From the NCBI GenBank assembly GCA_016930895.1, contig JAFGFV010000011.1:1-10694 (forward strand): DNA of 10,694 nucleotides, given 5' to 3'. The DNA is from Spirochaetales bacterium. Its GTDB lineage: Bacteria > Spirochaetota > Spirochaetia > SZUA-6 > DRHE01. Under the pieces are notes generated by a model. That model had not been told where the DNA came from, searched no databases, and worked only from the letters and a program-made list of their open reading frames with translations. The position numbers and the translations under genes were made by a program. Numbering within the stretch: position 1 is the stretch's first letter; the number at the start of each line of letters is the position of its first letter. Below, piece after piece: positions 1 to 7,018 of the stretch.

Positions 1-87
1 GACAGGAAGAGCCGCCTTGATCATCCCGTCGGTGCAGTTCTTAGCGATTTGCCCCCCCAACTCGAATTATAGGAACTCCTATCACTT
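1..87. repeat. Left copy of an 87-base terminal inverted repeat
   Basis: This sequence is the exact reverse complement of 10608-10694. It contains a run of seven C (52-58) and a palindrome, ATAGGA-AC-TCCTAT (69-82). Read outward on the minus strand, an ATG at 22-24 opens a frame (MIKAALPV) that runs off the window. This layout, a terminal palindrome followed by the start of a frame, would fit the 5' end of an insertion sequence lying outside the window. No transposase family can be recognised from eight residues. An odd length with identical outer ends also fits a contig that stops a fixed k-mer length into a repeat. The repeat is directly visible; its nature is inference. Confidence 0.95.
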
Positions 88-348
88 ATCACTATCACTC
101 TGACCAGCTTGAACTCGTGGGATAGGCAGGCGCCCCCATTCAGACGCGAGCAGGCGAAATCCTTGCACGCGGTATTGCCTTCCTGGTCGGTAGACTCTTG
201 CACTTTGATCGAGGTACAGCGCGGGTAGCAGGTGGTGCCCGCCACAGAACTGAACACCTTCCCCAGGCTCCCCCGGTAGACGAGGATCCTCCCGGGGTGA
301 GCGTGCGCCTTCGATTCGGGATTCGCCCACGCACCGTAGACCTGGCCC
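88..348 (-). other. Region downstream of fapA with a possible cut-off coding remnant
   Basis: No secure gene lies in these 261 bases. One minus-strand frame is open across the whole stretch and continues into the repeat, where it stops at 21-23. By eye its codons between about 100 and 220 have GC-rich third positions and GC-poor second positions, as real coding sequence does in GC-rich genomes. The peptide has several cysteines (CYPRC, ACKDFAC, GGAC), suggesting an exported or metal-binding protein fragment. A GTG at 255-257 could be a start, but its SD is unconvincing and I recognise no family. It may be a gene truncated by the repeat, or chance. Confidence 0.25.
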
Positions 349-1881
349 TCACCCCAGAAGGGGGTCCACGATAATCTTGCCCTTCTCCTTGTCCAGACTG
401 AACCGCACGCCTTTGAGCGCCCGCACGACGACGAACGAGACGTGGCAGACCTCGATGTATACGCCTGGGTACACGTACCCCCCCACCACCACCTCGGCGG
501 ACTCGTTCTTGTCCAGCCGGAACACCAGCGACTGGGCCGTTTCGTTGAGCTTGTGAATGGTCTCGCGGATTCTCCGCTGAATCTCAAGCAGACGCCCGCC
601 ATCGCCGTTCGGGCGTTTCAGGCGGCGTTCGATGTCCTTGAGTTTGAAAGCCAGCTCCATGTTCTTGTTCCGGATCCACTCGAGTTTCTGCTCGACGGCG
701 TAATCGGTCCCGCAGTAGATCTCGGTTCTTGGACCCATCCTGGTCCCCAGCTGGGTTGCACGGACCCCGTTCTGGGCGGTAACACTGCCGCCCGCGATGA
801 CACCTTTCCGGCCGAGCTCCACCCTGTCGCCTGAGAACACGGCGGAGTTCAAAATTCCCACCTCCACACGTACCGGGCCCTTGGCCTCCACATAGCAGTT
901 CTCGATGAACCTGGCGGTGACCTCGCCACCCACCTTCACGCTTCCCGACTTTCGTCCGATCAGCCCCCAGCGGACGACCAGGTCCCCGGCGGTGCGGACC
1001 TCAGAGGCATCCATGGTCTTCGCGCAGTAGACGCTGCCGCCCGAGTGAACCCGGAATCCCGCCTTGATCTCTCCGCGGATGAGCACATCCCCGGGGAAAT
1101 CGACGTGGCCGGTTCGGTAGTCCACGTCGCCCTGGAGCTCGAGGACCTCGTTGACCCAGAAGGATCCTTCACCCCGCTGGAATCTTCCGTCGCGGTCGGC
1201 GAGCACCTGGTCACCCTCCAGTCGTGTGTTCTTACCAGCCTGCAGCCGGAGGGGCTTCGTAGTCTGATAGGGGAGGGCCCTGCCGTGGACGGTGTACCCC
1301 TCGCTGCCCGAACGCTCTGGGACCAACTTCGCCAGCACTTCACCTTCGCGCACGATGACGAAGGGGGTGATCTCTCGAAAGTCCATGCGCTCACCATCCG
1401 CGTCCGGCATCTGTGGGCTCTGCATCAGCCGCTCCTCGATCAGGAGGTGCGCCGGACTCTGGTTGACCGGGTCTCGGCCCCGGGCAATGACAATATTCGG
1501 GATCTCGAGCTGCTCGGTGTTGCAGCGAAACAGGGCCTCCTTGATGGCTTCCCAGTTGACTCCGAAACGGATCCCGTCCGCTTCCAACGTCCTGGCAAGC
1601 CCATCGGGGGACAGCGGCTGCCCCCCACCGGAGGGCGGGAAAAAGCCGGCTCTGGCGGTCATGCCGTCCTCGGAAACCGTGACCTCGGCGTATCCGTCCA
1701 CAGGATACTCCGCTTCCTCCTCCGCGGCCAGAATGAACGTCTTGAGGGCTTCCTCCTTGACCTTTCTCTCCGTCTCCTCGGAAGGCACTGTAGCCAGATC
1801 GCCAGCTTGGTCCACATCCTCCAGAAGGGATTCGGAGGCCCGCACCAGATCCTGCAGGGAGTAGTCCGTTGAGCCCTTCAT
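349..1881 (-). CDS. fapA: FapA/DUF342 family protein
   Basis: This 510-residue protein resembles the FapA (DUF342, flagellar assembly protein A) family. Members have been linked to flagellar assembly, polar signalling or cell-surface functions, but the molecular activity is poorly defined. The N-terminal half (about 95-240) contains the typical FapA_N features around FVIVREGEVLAKL and GYTVHGRALP. Residues about 245-395 are short repeated strands rich in glycine and valine (GDVLIRGEIKAGF, GGSVTAQNGVRA), as expected of a right-handed beta-helix. Residues about 396-455 form a charged helical, probably coiled-coil, segment, and a final beta segment follows (about 460-505). There is no signal peptide or membrane helix. 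The ATG follows the CheY-like gene's stop by six bases, with AGAGG just upstream. It is the last gene of the unit. The family call is fairly sure; the specific role is inferred from context. Confidence 0.85.
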   Translation of the reverse strand: MKGSTDYSLQDLVRASESLLEDVDQAGDLATVPSEETERKVKEEALKTFILAAEEEAEYPVDGYAEVTVSEDGMTARAGFFPPSGGGQPLSPDGLARTLEADGIRFGVNWEAIKEALFRCNTEQLEIPNIVIARGRDPVNQSPAHLLIEERLMQSPQMPDADGERMDFREITPFVIVREGEVLAKLVPERSGSEGYTVHGRALPYQTTKPLRLQAGKNTRLEGDQVLADRDGRFQRGEGSFWVNEVLELQGDVDYRTGHVDFPGDVLIRGEIKAGFRVHSGGSVYCAKTMDASEVRTAGDLVVRWGLIGRKSGSVKVGGEVTARFIENCYVEAKGPVRVEVGILNSAVFSGDRVELGRKGVIAGGSVTAQNGVRATQLGTRMGPRTEIYCGTDYAVEQKLEWIRNKNMELAFKLKDIERRLKRPNGDGGRLLEIQRRIRETIHKLNETAQSLVFRLDKNESAEVVVGGYVYPGVYIEVCHVSFVVVRALKGVRFSLDKEKGKIIVDPLLG

Positions 1882-1887
1882 GACCTC

Positions 1888-2238
1888 TTACCCCGATAGG
1901 TGATCCAACACCTTGCCAATCTCGAAGGGCTTCTTGAGCAAGCCCTTGGCGCCGGCATCCAGGGCCCGCTTGGCCAAGGGATCACTGGGATGTCCGGTGA
2001 TGATCAGCACCTTCGCCTGCGGTTTGTCGGCCAGGATGCTCTCCGTGACGGCGGCGCCGTCCTTCCCGGGCATCCTGAGATCCATGAGAATCAGGTCGTA
2101 GTCTGCGGAAAGGGCCGCTTTCTCGCCGTCAGAAGACCCTGTGAAGCCGTCGACCCGGTGCCCCATGTCCTCGAGAATCGTGGCGATCGCCTCCAGGACC
2201 GTCCGATCATCGTCGATAACGAGAATCCGTTTCACCAA
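1888..2238 (-). CDS. Single-domain response regulator (CheY-like receiver)
   Basis: This 116-residue protein is a complete receiver domain with no output domain. The acidic cluster is D9-D10-D11, the predicted phospho-acceptor is D53 in LILMDLRMPG, the switch threonine is T81 (LIITGH), and the conserved lysine is K103 followed by P104 (KKPF). All residues needed for phosphotransfer are therefore present. Stand-alone receivers act by binding a partner or as phosphorelay intermediates in the cytoplasm. It starts 15 bases after the HD-GYP gene's stop. The start is TTG (2236-2238) or the adjoining GTG (2233-2235), behind a strong GGAGGGA SD; GTG may be the true start, making the protein one residue shorter. 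Placement suggests it receives phosphate from one of the upstream kinases, with FapA as a neighbouring effector candidate. That link is inference. Confidence 0.93.
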   Translation of the reverse strand: MVKRILVIDDDRTVLEAIATILEDMGHRVDGFTGSSDGEKAALSADYDLILMDLRMPGKDGAAVTESILADKPQAKVLIITGHPSDPLAKRALDAGAKGLLKKPFEIGKVLDHLSG

Positions 2239-2253
2239 TCTCTCCCTCCACGC

Positions 2254-3396
2254 TTATGGATCTGCCGCGTCGCGCCCCTGTTCCGCGGACAGGCGGATCA
2301 TCACGCTCACCTCGGCATCGTCATGCTCAGCCCTAATTGTGAAGATCTTGTCTTTCGCCGCCAGGAAGGCATCGACCACTTGCGGGTCAAAGTGCGAGCC
2401 TCTGCCCTCGGCCACGGTCCGCGCGGACTCCTCCAGGCTGAAGGCCTGCTTGTAGGGCCGCTTGGAGCTCAAGGCGTCGAACACGTCGGCCACCGCGGCG
2501 ATGCGGCCGGGAAGCGGGATCGCTTCTCCCTTCAGTCCTTCCGGGTACCCGCTTCCGTCCCACTTCTCATGATGGCTCAAGGCGATGGCGCGTGCGATGC
2601 CGAGGAAGCCGTTGGCTTCCACGGTCAGGATCTGAGCGCCCATGGTGGTGTGTTGCTGCATGATTTTCCACTCGTCAGCGTCCAGCTTCCCCGGCTTGAG
2701 CAGGATGCGGTCGGGAATGCCGATCTTGCCTATGTCGTGCATGGGGGTCGCATACAGCAGCATCTCCCGCTCCTCCTCGTTCCCGCCCAGCTGCCCGCTG
2801 ATGACCCGCGCATAGTCGCCCATACGCTGGATATGGGCCGCTGTCTCTTCGTCCTTGTACTCGGCGGCCCGGGACAGGCAGTAGATGGTGTTGAGGGAGC
2901 TTCGTTTGAGCCTGTCGTTGGCCTTGCTTAGCGCCGCCAGTGTCTGGCGCAACTCCCGGGTCCTCTTCTCCACCCGCTCTTCCAGCTCCTTCTGGTAGTT
3001 CAACAGGTGATCGTGGTAGGCCTTGACCTGGACCAGGGAACGCACCCGGACGGTCAGCTCCGCTATGTGCGGGGGTTTGAGCAGGAACTCGTCCGCTCCC
3101 AGCCGCAGCCCCTCCAGGCGGGCCTCGGTATCATCGCTTCCCGTAACGATGATGATCGGAATGTGACTCATCGACGGATTGGCCTTGATCCGCCGGATCG
3201 CCTCCAACCCATCCATGACCGGCATGTGGATGTCCAGGAGAACCACGTCCGGAGCCCAGCGCTCCATCTCTGCCAGCGCCTGTGACCCGTCACCTGCCTG
3301 GCGCACCTGGTAGCCCTCCGTGGACAGGACGTCCGCCAGAGCAGTGCGTATCCGCTTGTCGTCATCCGCTATCAGAATCTTGGCTGTCGGACTCAT
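2254..3396 (-). CDS. REC-HD-GYP response regulator, c-di-GMP phosphodiesterase (RpfG type)
   Basis: This 380-residue cytoplasmic regulator is predicted to hydrolyse cyclic di-GMP when its receiver is phosphorylated. The receiver (about 5-125) has D11-D12-D13, phospho-acceptor D55 (VVLLDIHMP), T85 and K107. A charged linker helix (about 130-165) resembles a signalling coiled coil. The HD-GYP domain (about 168-350) has H188, the H220-D221 pair in MHDIGKIGIPD, H275-H276-E277, and the signature WDGSGYPEGL at 279-288. The metal-binding and GYP residues look intact, so activity is expected. This is the RpfG architecture. Its ATG overlaps the hybrid kinase stop as ATGA, with AGGGGA seven bases upstream, so translation is probably coupled. 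It is the clearest output enzyme in the window and the most likely route from the Kai/kinase module to motility or biofilm behaviour, which is inference. Confidence 0.95.
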   Translation of the reverse strand: MSPTAKILIADDDKRIRTALADVLSTEGYQVRQAGDGSQALAEMERWAPDVVLLDIHMPVMDGLEAIRRIKANPSMSHIPIIIVTGSDDTEARLEGLRLGADEFLLKPPHIAELTVRVRSLVQVKAYHDHLLNYQKELEERVEKRTRELRQTLAALSKANDRLKRSSLNTIYCLSRAAEYKDEETAAHIQRMGDYARVISGQLGGNEEEREMLLYATPMHDIGKIGIPDRILLKPGKLDADEWKIMQQHTTMGAQILTVEANGFLGIARAIALSHHEKWDGSGYPEGLKGEAIPLPGRIAAVADVFDALSSKRPYKQAFSLEESARTVAEGRGSHFDPQVVDAFLAAKDKIFTIRAEHDDAEVSVMIRLSAEQGRDAADP

Positions 3397-6300
3397 TCAA
3401 ACATCCCCTGTGGGTGGTCCGGCTTCGTGGAGCTCAAGACTCCGCGGATGGCTTCCAGCAGGAGGGCCATGGTGGGCGGCTTTCCCAGCACACAGTCGAC
3501 ATTAACCGGAAGCTCCCCGTTCAGGTTCATGAAGTTGCCCCAGCCCGACAGCAGGACCACCGGCGTGCCCGGCGAAAGCTCCTTGATCCTGCGGGCCAGC
3601 TCGTTGCCGTCCATGTGCGGCATACCCAGATCGGTGACGACCAGGTCGAAGCCTCCCTCGCCGGCTTTGGTTGACTGGAAGACGGCCAGGGCTTTCTCCC
3701 CGTCGGCACAGGCCTGCACCTGGTGGCCGTTTTGTACGAGCATCTCCATCAGGGCCTCACGCACCTTTGGCTCATCCTCCACGCAGAGGATCCGCTGCGG
3801 CGCAAGCGTGGGATCCGGCCGCGCTTTGTCGGGGCCGGGCCGCCTTCGCCGCGGCGGAGGCAGCGGAAACAGAAGCCGAACCGTGGTCCCCTGCCCCGGT
3901 TCGCTCTCGATCTCGAGTTCCCCCTTGTGGCGCTGCATGGTCCCGAACACCATCGGCATTCCCAGGCCGGTTCCCTCCGCGCCCTTGGTCGTGTAGAACG
4001 GCTCCAGGCACCGCCGTTTTTGCTCTTCGTTCATCCCAACCCCCGTGTCGGCCACTTCCACGCAGAGCCGGTTTGCCTGCTTGCGTGCCCGCAGCGTGAT
4101 GGTCCCCCCCTGCGGGAGGGCGTCCGCGGCGTTGAACACCAGGTTGATCAGCGCTTCGCGAACCTCCGTGAGGTTTCCGTGAAATGAGGGAAGCCGCAAG
4201 GGCGCCTCCCGTTCCATTCGGATCTCCACGCCCTGGCGGTTCGGGATGTCCTTCCAGCGGGGCCGGGAGAGCTCCAGCACGGAGTCGAACAGCTCCCTGA
4301 TGTGCAGGACCTCCATCTCGCCCTGCTCCTCCTCATCCTTGTAGAAAGAGCGCAGCCGCGTGGTGATTCCTACGATGTCGCCCACCGCGCTTTGGATGGT
4401 GCCCAGGTAGCGCCGCGCCGGCTCCTGCCGGCCCAGCTCGCTGGCCGCCAAAGCCTCCGTGTATAGGGTGATCGGCGCCAGGGTGTTGTTGATGTCGTGG
4501 GCAATGCCGCTGGCCATCTCTCCCATGGCCTTCAGGTGCTCCTGCCGCATCATGGCCTGCTGGGCGGCCTGCAGCTGCCTGTAGGAGCCCTCCAGCTCGT
4601 CGTACACGCTGCGGTTGCGGAGAGCCAGGGACACATACTCGGCCATGCCGCGCAGGAATTCCAGCTCCTCCTCGCTCAGGGAGACCGCCTGCCGGTAGAG
4701 CATGAACAGGGTCCCGCTCTGCACGTCTTGGGCGGCCAGCTGCACAACCACCATGGCCTGGAGGCCCGAGCTCTGAAAGCGACCGAACAGCTCCGTGGCC
4801 GGCTCGGACAGGCCCGCTGGGACGAGGTCCGCGAGTGGGAAAATCAGGGGCTCCGGAGAAGCCCCCAGATCGGGCAGGAAGGATTGGCTAAGGAGAAGCC
4901 TGGTTCCCTCCTTCACCCCCAGCCGCCGGGCCAGGGTCCGGCCACGGGCGCTAAGCGCGACAAATGTATAGGAGTTGCCGTCCTCGCTTACAAGGGCGAT
5001 GCCGCCCGTGGCGAACGCGAAGCTCTCCTCCAGGTAATGCATCACCACCCGCAAGATGCTTTCCAGGTTGTCCCGGCCGGCGATGTCCCTGGCCACCGCG
5101 TTGAGGGCCTGGACCCACCGGGCCTGCCGGGCCAGGCGCTGCTGCGTCTCCAGCAGTTTCTCATTGGCTTCGCGCAGCTCCTGCTCCGCGCTTCTGCGCT
5201 CGGTTATATCGCGGAACACGCCCAGCAGGTGAGTGCGCCCGCCCAGCTCAACGGGCGACGAATTCACATCCGCGTAGAAAACGCTCCCGTTCTTGCGCTT
5301 CACCGGCACGTCTCCGGCCAGCTGTATTTCACCCTTCAGTTGCTTTTCGAACACCCCGGTCACGTAGCCCAGGCTCTCGGCCGGATGGATGTCCGCTACG
5401 GAGAGCCCTAGGAGCTCTTTAAGGGGATAGCCCAGCATCCGGCACATGGCCCTGTTGGCGCTGACGAACCGTTTCCTCTGGACGTCCGCCACCAGGATGC
5501 CGTCCAGGGCGCTCTCGAAGATGGCGCGCAGCGATTGTTCCGACTCGCGCCGCGCCTCTTCGGTCCCCATGCCGTGGAGAGCGAAGGCCAGGTCCCCGGC
5601 AAGCTCCTCCAGCAGGGACCTCTCCTGCTCGTCCACCCCCAGCGGCGCCGACAGGGAGATGCCCAGGTAGCCGTAGTGATGCCCTTCGTGCCTGAGGGCG
5701 GCGGTCAGCGCGCAGGTCTCGCTGCAGGCCTTCGCCAGGGGGCAGGCCGTGCAGGCCGCGCGCGGGTCTTTCGTAATGACGACGGGGTGCCGGGTCTTCA
5801 GGGCGCCGCAGCAGCGGGGGAGCTTTCCGGCGCGAAAAAGGGCGGTGAACCCGGAGAAGGCGGGCTGTGGGATGCCGGCCTGCCCGCTTTCCAGACCCTC
5901 GGGCAGCCGATCGGTGAGCACGATCCAGGCGGCGTTGAACCCCCGGGCCCCGAGCAGAGTTTCGCAGGTCCGCTGAATCAGACGCGGCCGGCTCCTCTCG
6001 CGGACGATGAGCTGGTTCACCTCCCGGATGGCCTGCAGCACGCGGTTGAGATGCTCGATGCGCTCCTGGGCCTGCTTGCGCTCGGTGATGTCGCGGGCGA
6101 TGACTTCCACGGCGACCACATCGCCGGATTCATCAAAGACATACGCGCTGCTATGCTCGACCCAGATGACCGTTCCGTCCCTGCGCACCCACCGCAAGGT
6201 GAGGGGCTGGCCTGTGGGAACCTCGCCTCGGACGGCGGCTTCCAGCAGCGGGCGGTCGTCGGGATGAACCAGCTTGGTTTCCGGGTCAGCCTCCGCATAG

Positions 6301-6881
6301 AGCTCCTCGGGAGCGTAGCCGGTCGCGGCGGCGACCGATGGGCTGACATACTCGAAGTGGCGCTCGGGATGAACGCGGAGGCGATAGATCATATCCGGCG
6401 CGTTTTCCGCAAGCTGGCGGAATCGCAGCTCGCTCGCCTCCAGCGCCTCCTCGGCTGCCCTCTTTTCCTCCAGTGTTTTCCTCCGCCGCAGCGCTTCGCT
6501 CACCGCGACGGGCAGCCGGGTCATGTGCTCCTTGATCACGTAGTCTGCCGCCCCCGCCTTCATGCACTCCACGGCGGTGTCTTCGTTCATGGAGCCGGTG
6601 AGCACGATGAAGGGAAGCAAGGGGTCGTGCTCCCGGCAGAGCACCAGTGCCTGCATACCGTCGAACTGCGGTAGGGAATAATCGGAGATCACCAGGTGCG
6701 GGCGGTATTGCCCCAGCGCCTCGTGCATGGATTCCCGTGTCTCCACCCGCAGGGATTCGAAGGCAATTCCCGCCTTTCTGAGCTCCAGCTCGGCCAACTC
6801 TGCGTCCGACGGGAGGTCCTCCACGAAGAGAATGCGTATTGAAGTATCCGTTCCCACTCTTGCGTTCCTCCGGCTCACCAC
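3393..6881 (-). CDS. Hybrid sensor histidine kinase, REC-PAS-GAF-PAS-GAF-HisKA-HATPase-REC
   Basis: This 1162-residue soluble protein has no membrane segments. In order it has: a receiver (about 15-133; E21, D22, acceptor D67 in ISDYSLPQ, T95, K117); PAS (about 150-268); a GAF-like domain with six cysteines between 357 and 390 (about 278-438); a second PAS (about 450-565); a second GAF (about 590-755); a phospho-acceptor helix with H795 (GIAHDINNTLAP); and an ATPase domain with N917, D945 in VADTGVGM and a GTGLGM lid at 970-975. A proline/arginine linker follows, then a second receiver (about 1029-1148; acceptor D1084, S1112, K1134). All catalytic residues look intact. The kinase sits between two receivers, so it may take phosphate from another kinase and pass it on. 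The start is GTG 6879-6881, eight bases after GGAAGGGG, or the adjoining GTG 6876-6878, which would overlap the upstream stop as GTGA. It overlaps the HD-GYP gene as ATGA. Confidence 0.95.
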   Translation of the reverse strand: MVSRRNARVGTDTSIRILFVEDLPSDAELAELELRKAGIAFESLRVETRESMHEALGQYRPHLVISDYSLPQFDGMQALVLCREHDPLLPFIVLTGSMNEDTAVECMKAGAADYVIKEHMTRLPVAVSEALRRRKTLEEKRAAEEALEASELRFRQLAENAPDMIYRLRVHPERHFEYVSPSVAAATGYAPEELYAEADPETKLVHPDDRPLLEAAVRGEVPTGQPLTLRWVRRDGTVIWVEHSSAYVFDESGDVVAVEVIARDITERKQAQERIEHLNRVLQAIREVNQLIVRERSRPRLIQRTCETLLGARGFNAAWIVLTDRLPEGLESGQAGIPQPAFSGFTALFRAGKLPRCCGALKTRHPVVITKDPRAACTACPLAKACSETCALTAALRHEGHHYGYLGISLSAPLGVDEQERSLLEELAGDLAFALHGMGTEEARRESEQSLRAIFESALDGILVADVQRKRFVSANRAMCRMLGYPLKELLGLSVADIHPAESLGYVTGVFEKQLKGEIQLAGDVPVKRKNGSVFYADVNSSPVELGGRTHLLGVFRDITERRSAEQELREANEKLLETQQRLARQARWVQALNAVARDIAGRDNLESILRVVMHYLEESFAFATGGIALVSEDGNSYTFVALSARGRTLARRLGVKEGTRLLLSQSFLPDLGASPEPLIFPLADLVPAGLSEPATELFGRFQSSGLQAMVVVQLAAQDVQSGTLFMLYRQAVSLSEEELEFLRGMAEYVSLALRNRSVYDELEGSYRQLQAAQQAMMRQEHLKAMGEMASGIAHDINNTLAPITLYTEALAASELGRQEPARRYLGTIQSAVGDIVGITTRLRSFYKDEEEQGEMEVLHIRELFDSVLELSRPRWKDIPNRQGVEIRMEREAPLRLPSFHGNLTEVREALINLVFNAADALPQGGTITLRARKQANRLCVEVADTGVGMNEEQKRRCLEPFYTTKGAEGTGLGMPMVFGTMQRHKGELEIESEPGQGTTVRLLFPLPPPRRRRPGPDKARPDPTLAPQRILCVEDEPKVREALMEMLVQNGHQVQACADGEKALAVFQSTKAGEGGFDLVVTDLGMPHMDGNELARRIKELSPGTPVVLLSGWGNFMNLNGELPVNVDCVLGKPPTMALLLEAIRGVLSSTKPDHPQGMFE

Positions 6882-7018
6882 CGCGGAGGCCCCTTCCGGG
6901 CGCGGACATGGACGAGCCGGATGGCCGGGTTGTGCTTCTTCAGGACCCGCATCGTCAACTCCGCATCGCCGAGGTTGTCCGCGATCGGCAGGATCTCGAG
7001 CTTCTCATGATCGGCCAC
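6875..7018 (-). pseudogene. Remnant of a response regulator of the small Rcp1-like class, internally deleted
   Basis: Only 47 codons remain of what is normally a receiver of roughly 140-150 residues. The first 30 residues closely match the start of Rcp1-like regulators (GDAELTMRVLKKHN at 17-30). The sequence then breaks to a short tail, KGPPRW, and a stop. The acceptor aspartate, switch threonine and lysine are all gone. The usual VEDN acidic motif reads IADN at 12-15, so one acidic residue is also lost. A near-perfect SD, AAGGAGGT (7024-7031), precedes the GTG start by five bases, so a short peptide may still be made. The frame overlaps the kinase gene before it by 14 bases and the hybrid kinase start after it. 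In related loci such a regulator is the expected partner of the adjacent kinase. Assembly collapse is an alternative to true decay. Confidence 0.75.

Noticed and set aside
65..86. Resemblance of the repeat to the yeast FRT half-site (TATAGGAACT)
   Set aside because: Only about ten bases of one arm match and the spacer and second arm do not, so this is probably chance.
271..297. Hairpin CCCCGG/CCGGGG around the palindrome GAGGATCCTC as a terminator of the operon
   Set aside because: No T-run follows on either strand, and GC-rich palindromes are common in this sequence. It could be a Rho-independent-like pause site but cannot be supported.
21..348. Part of a 193-codon minus-strand frame covering the repeat and the fapA 3' end as one gene
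   Set aside because: Its first half is a shadow of fapA and no convincing start exists before 257. Only the segment downstream of fapA has any coding signal.
5535..6674. Long plus-strand open frame of 379 codons opposite the hybrid kinase
   Set aside because: It is a shadow of the GC-rich kinase gene. Its translation has no recognisable domain, while the minus strand has intact PAS, GAF and receiver motifs. The same applies to the plus-strand frames at 1045-1872, 1900-2931 and 4497-5411.
7006..7008. ATG overlapping the kinase stop (ATGA) as the start of the next gene
   Set aside because: Its frame encodes no receiver-like sequence. The GTG at 7016-7018 has the strong SD and the right frame.
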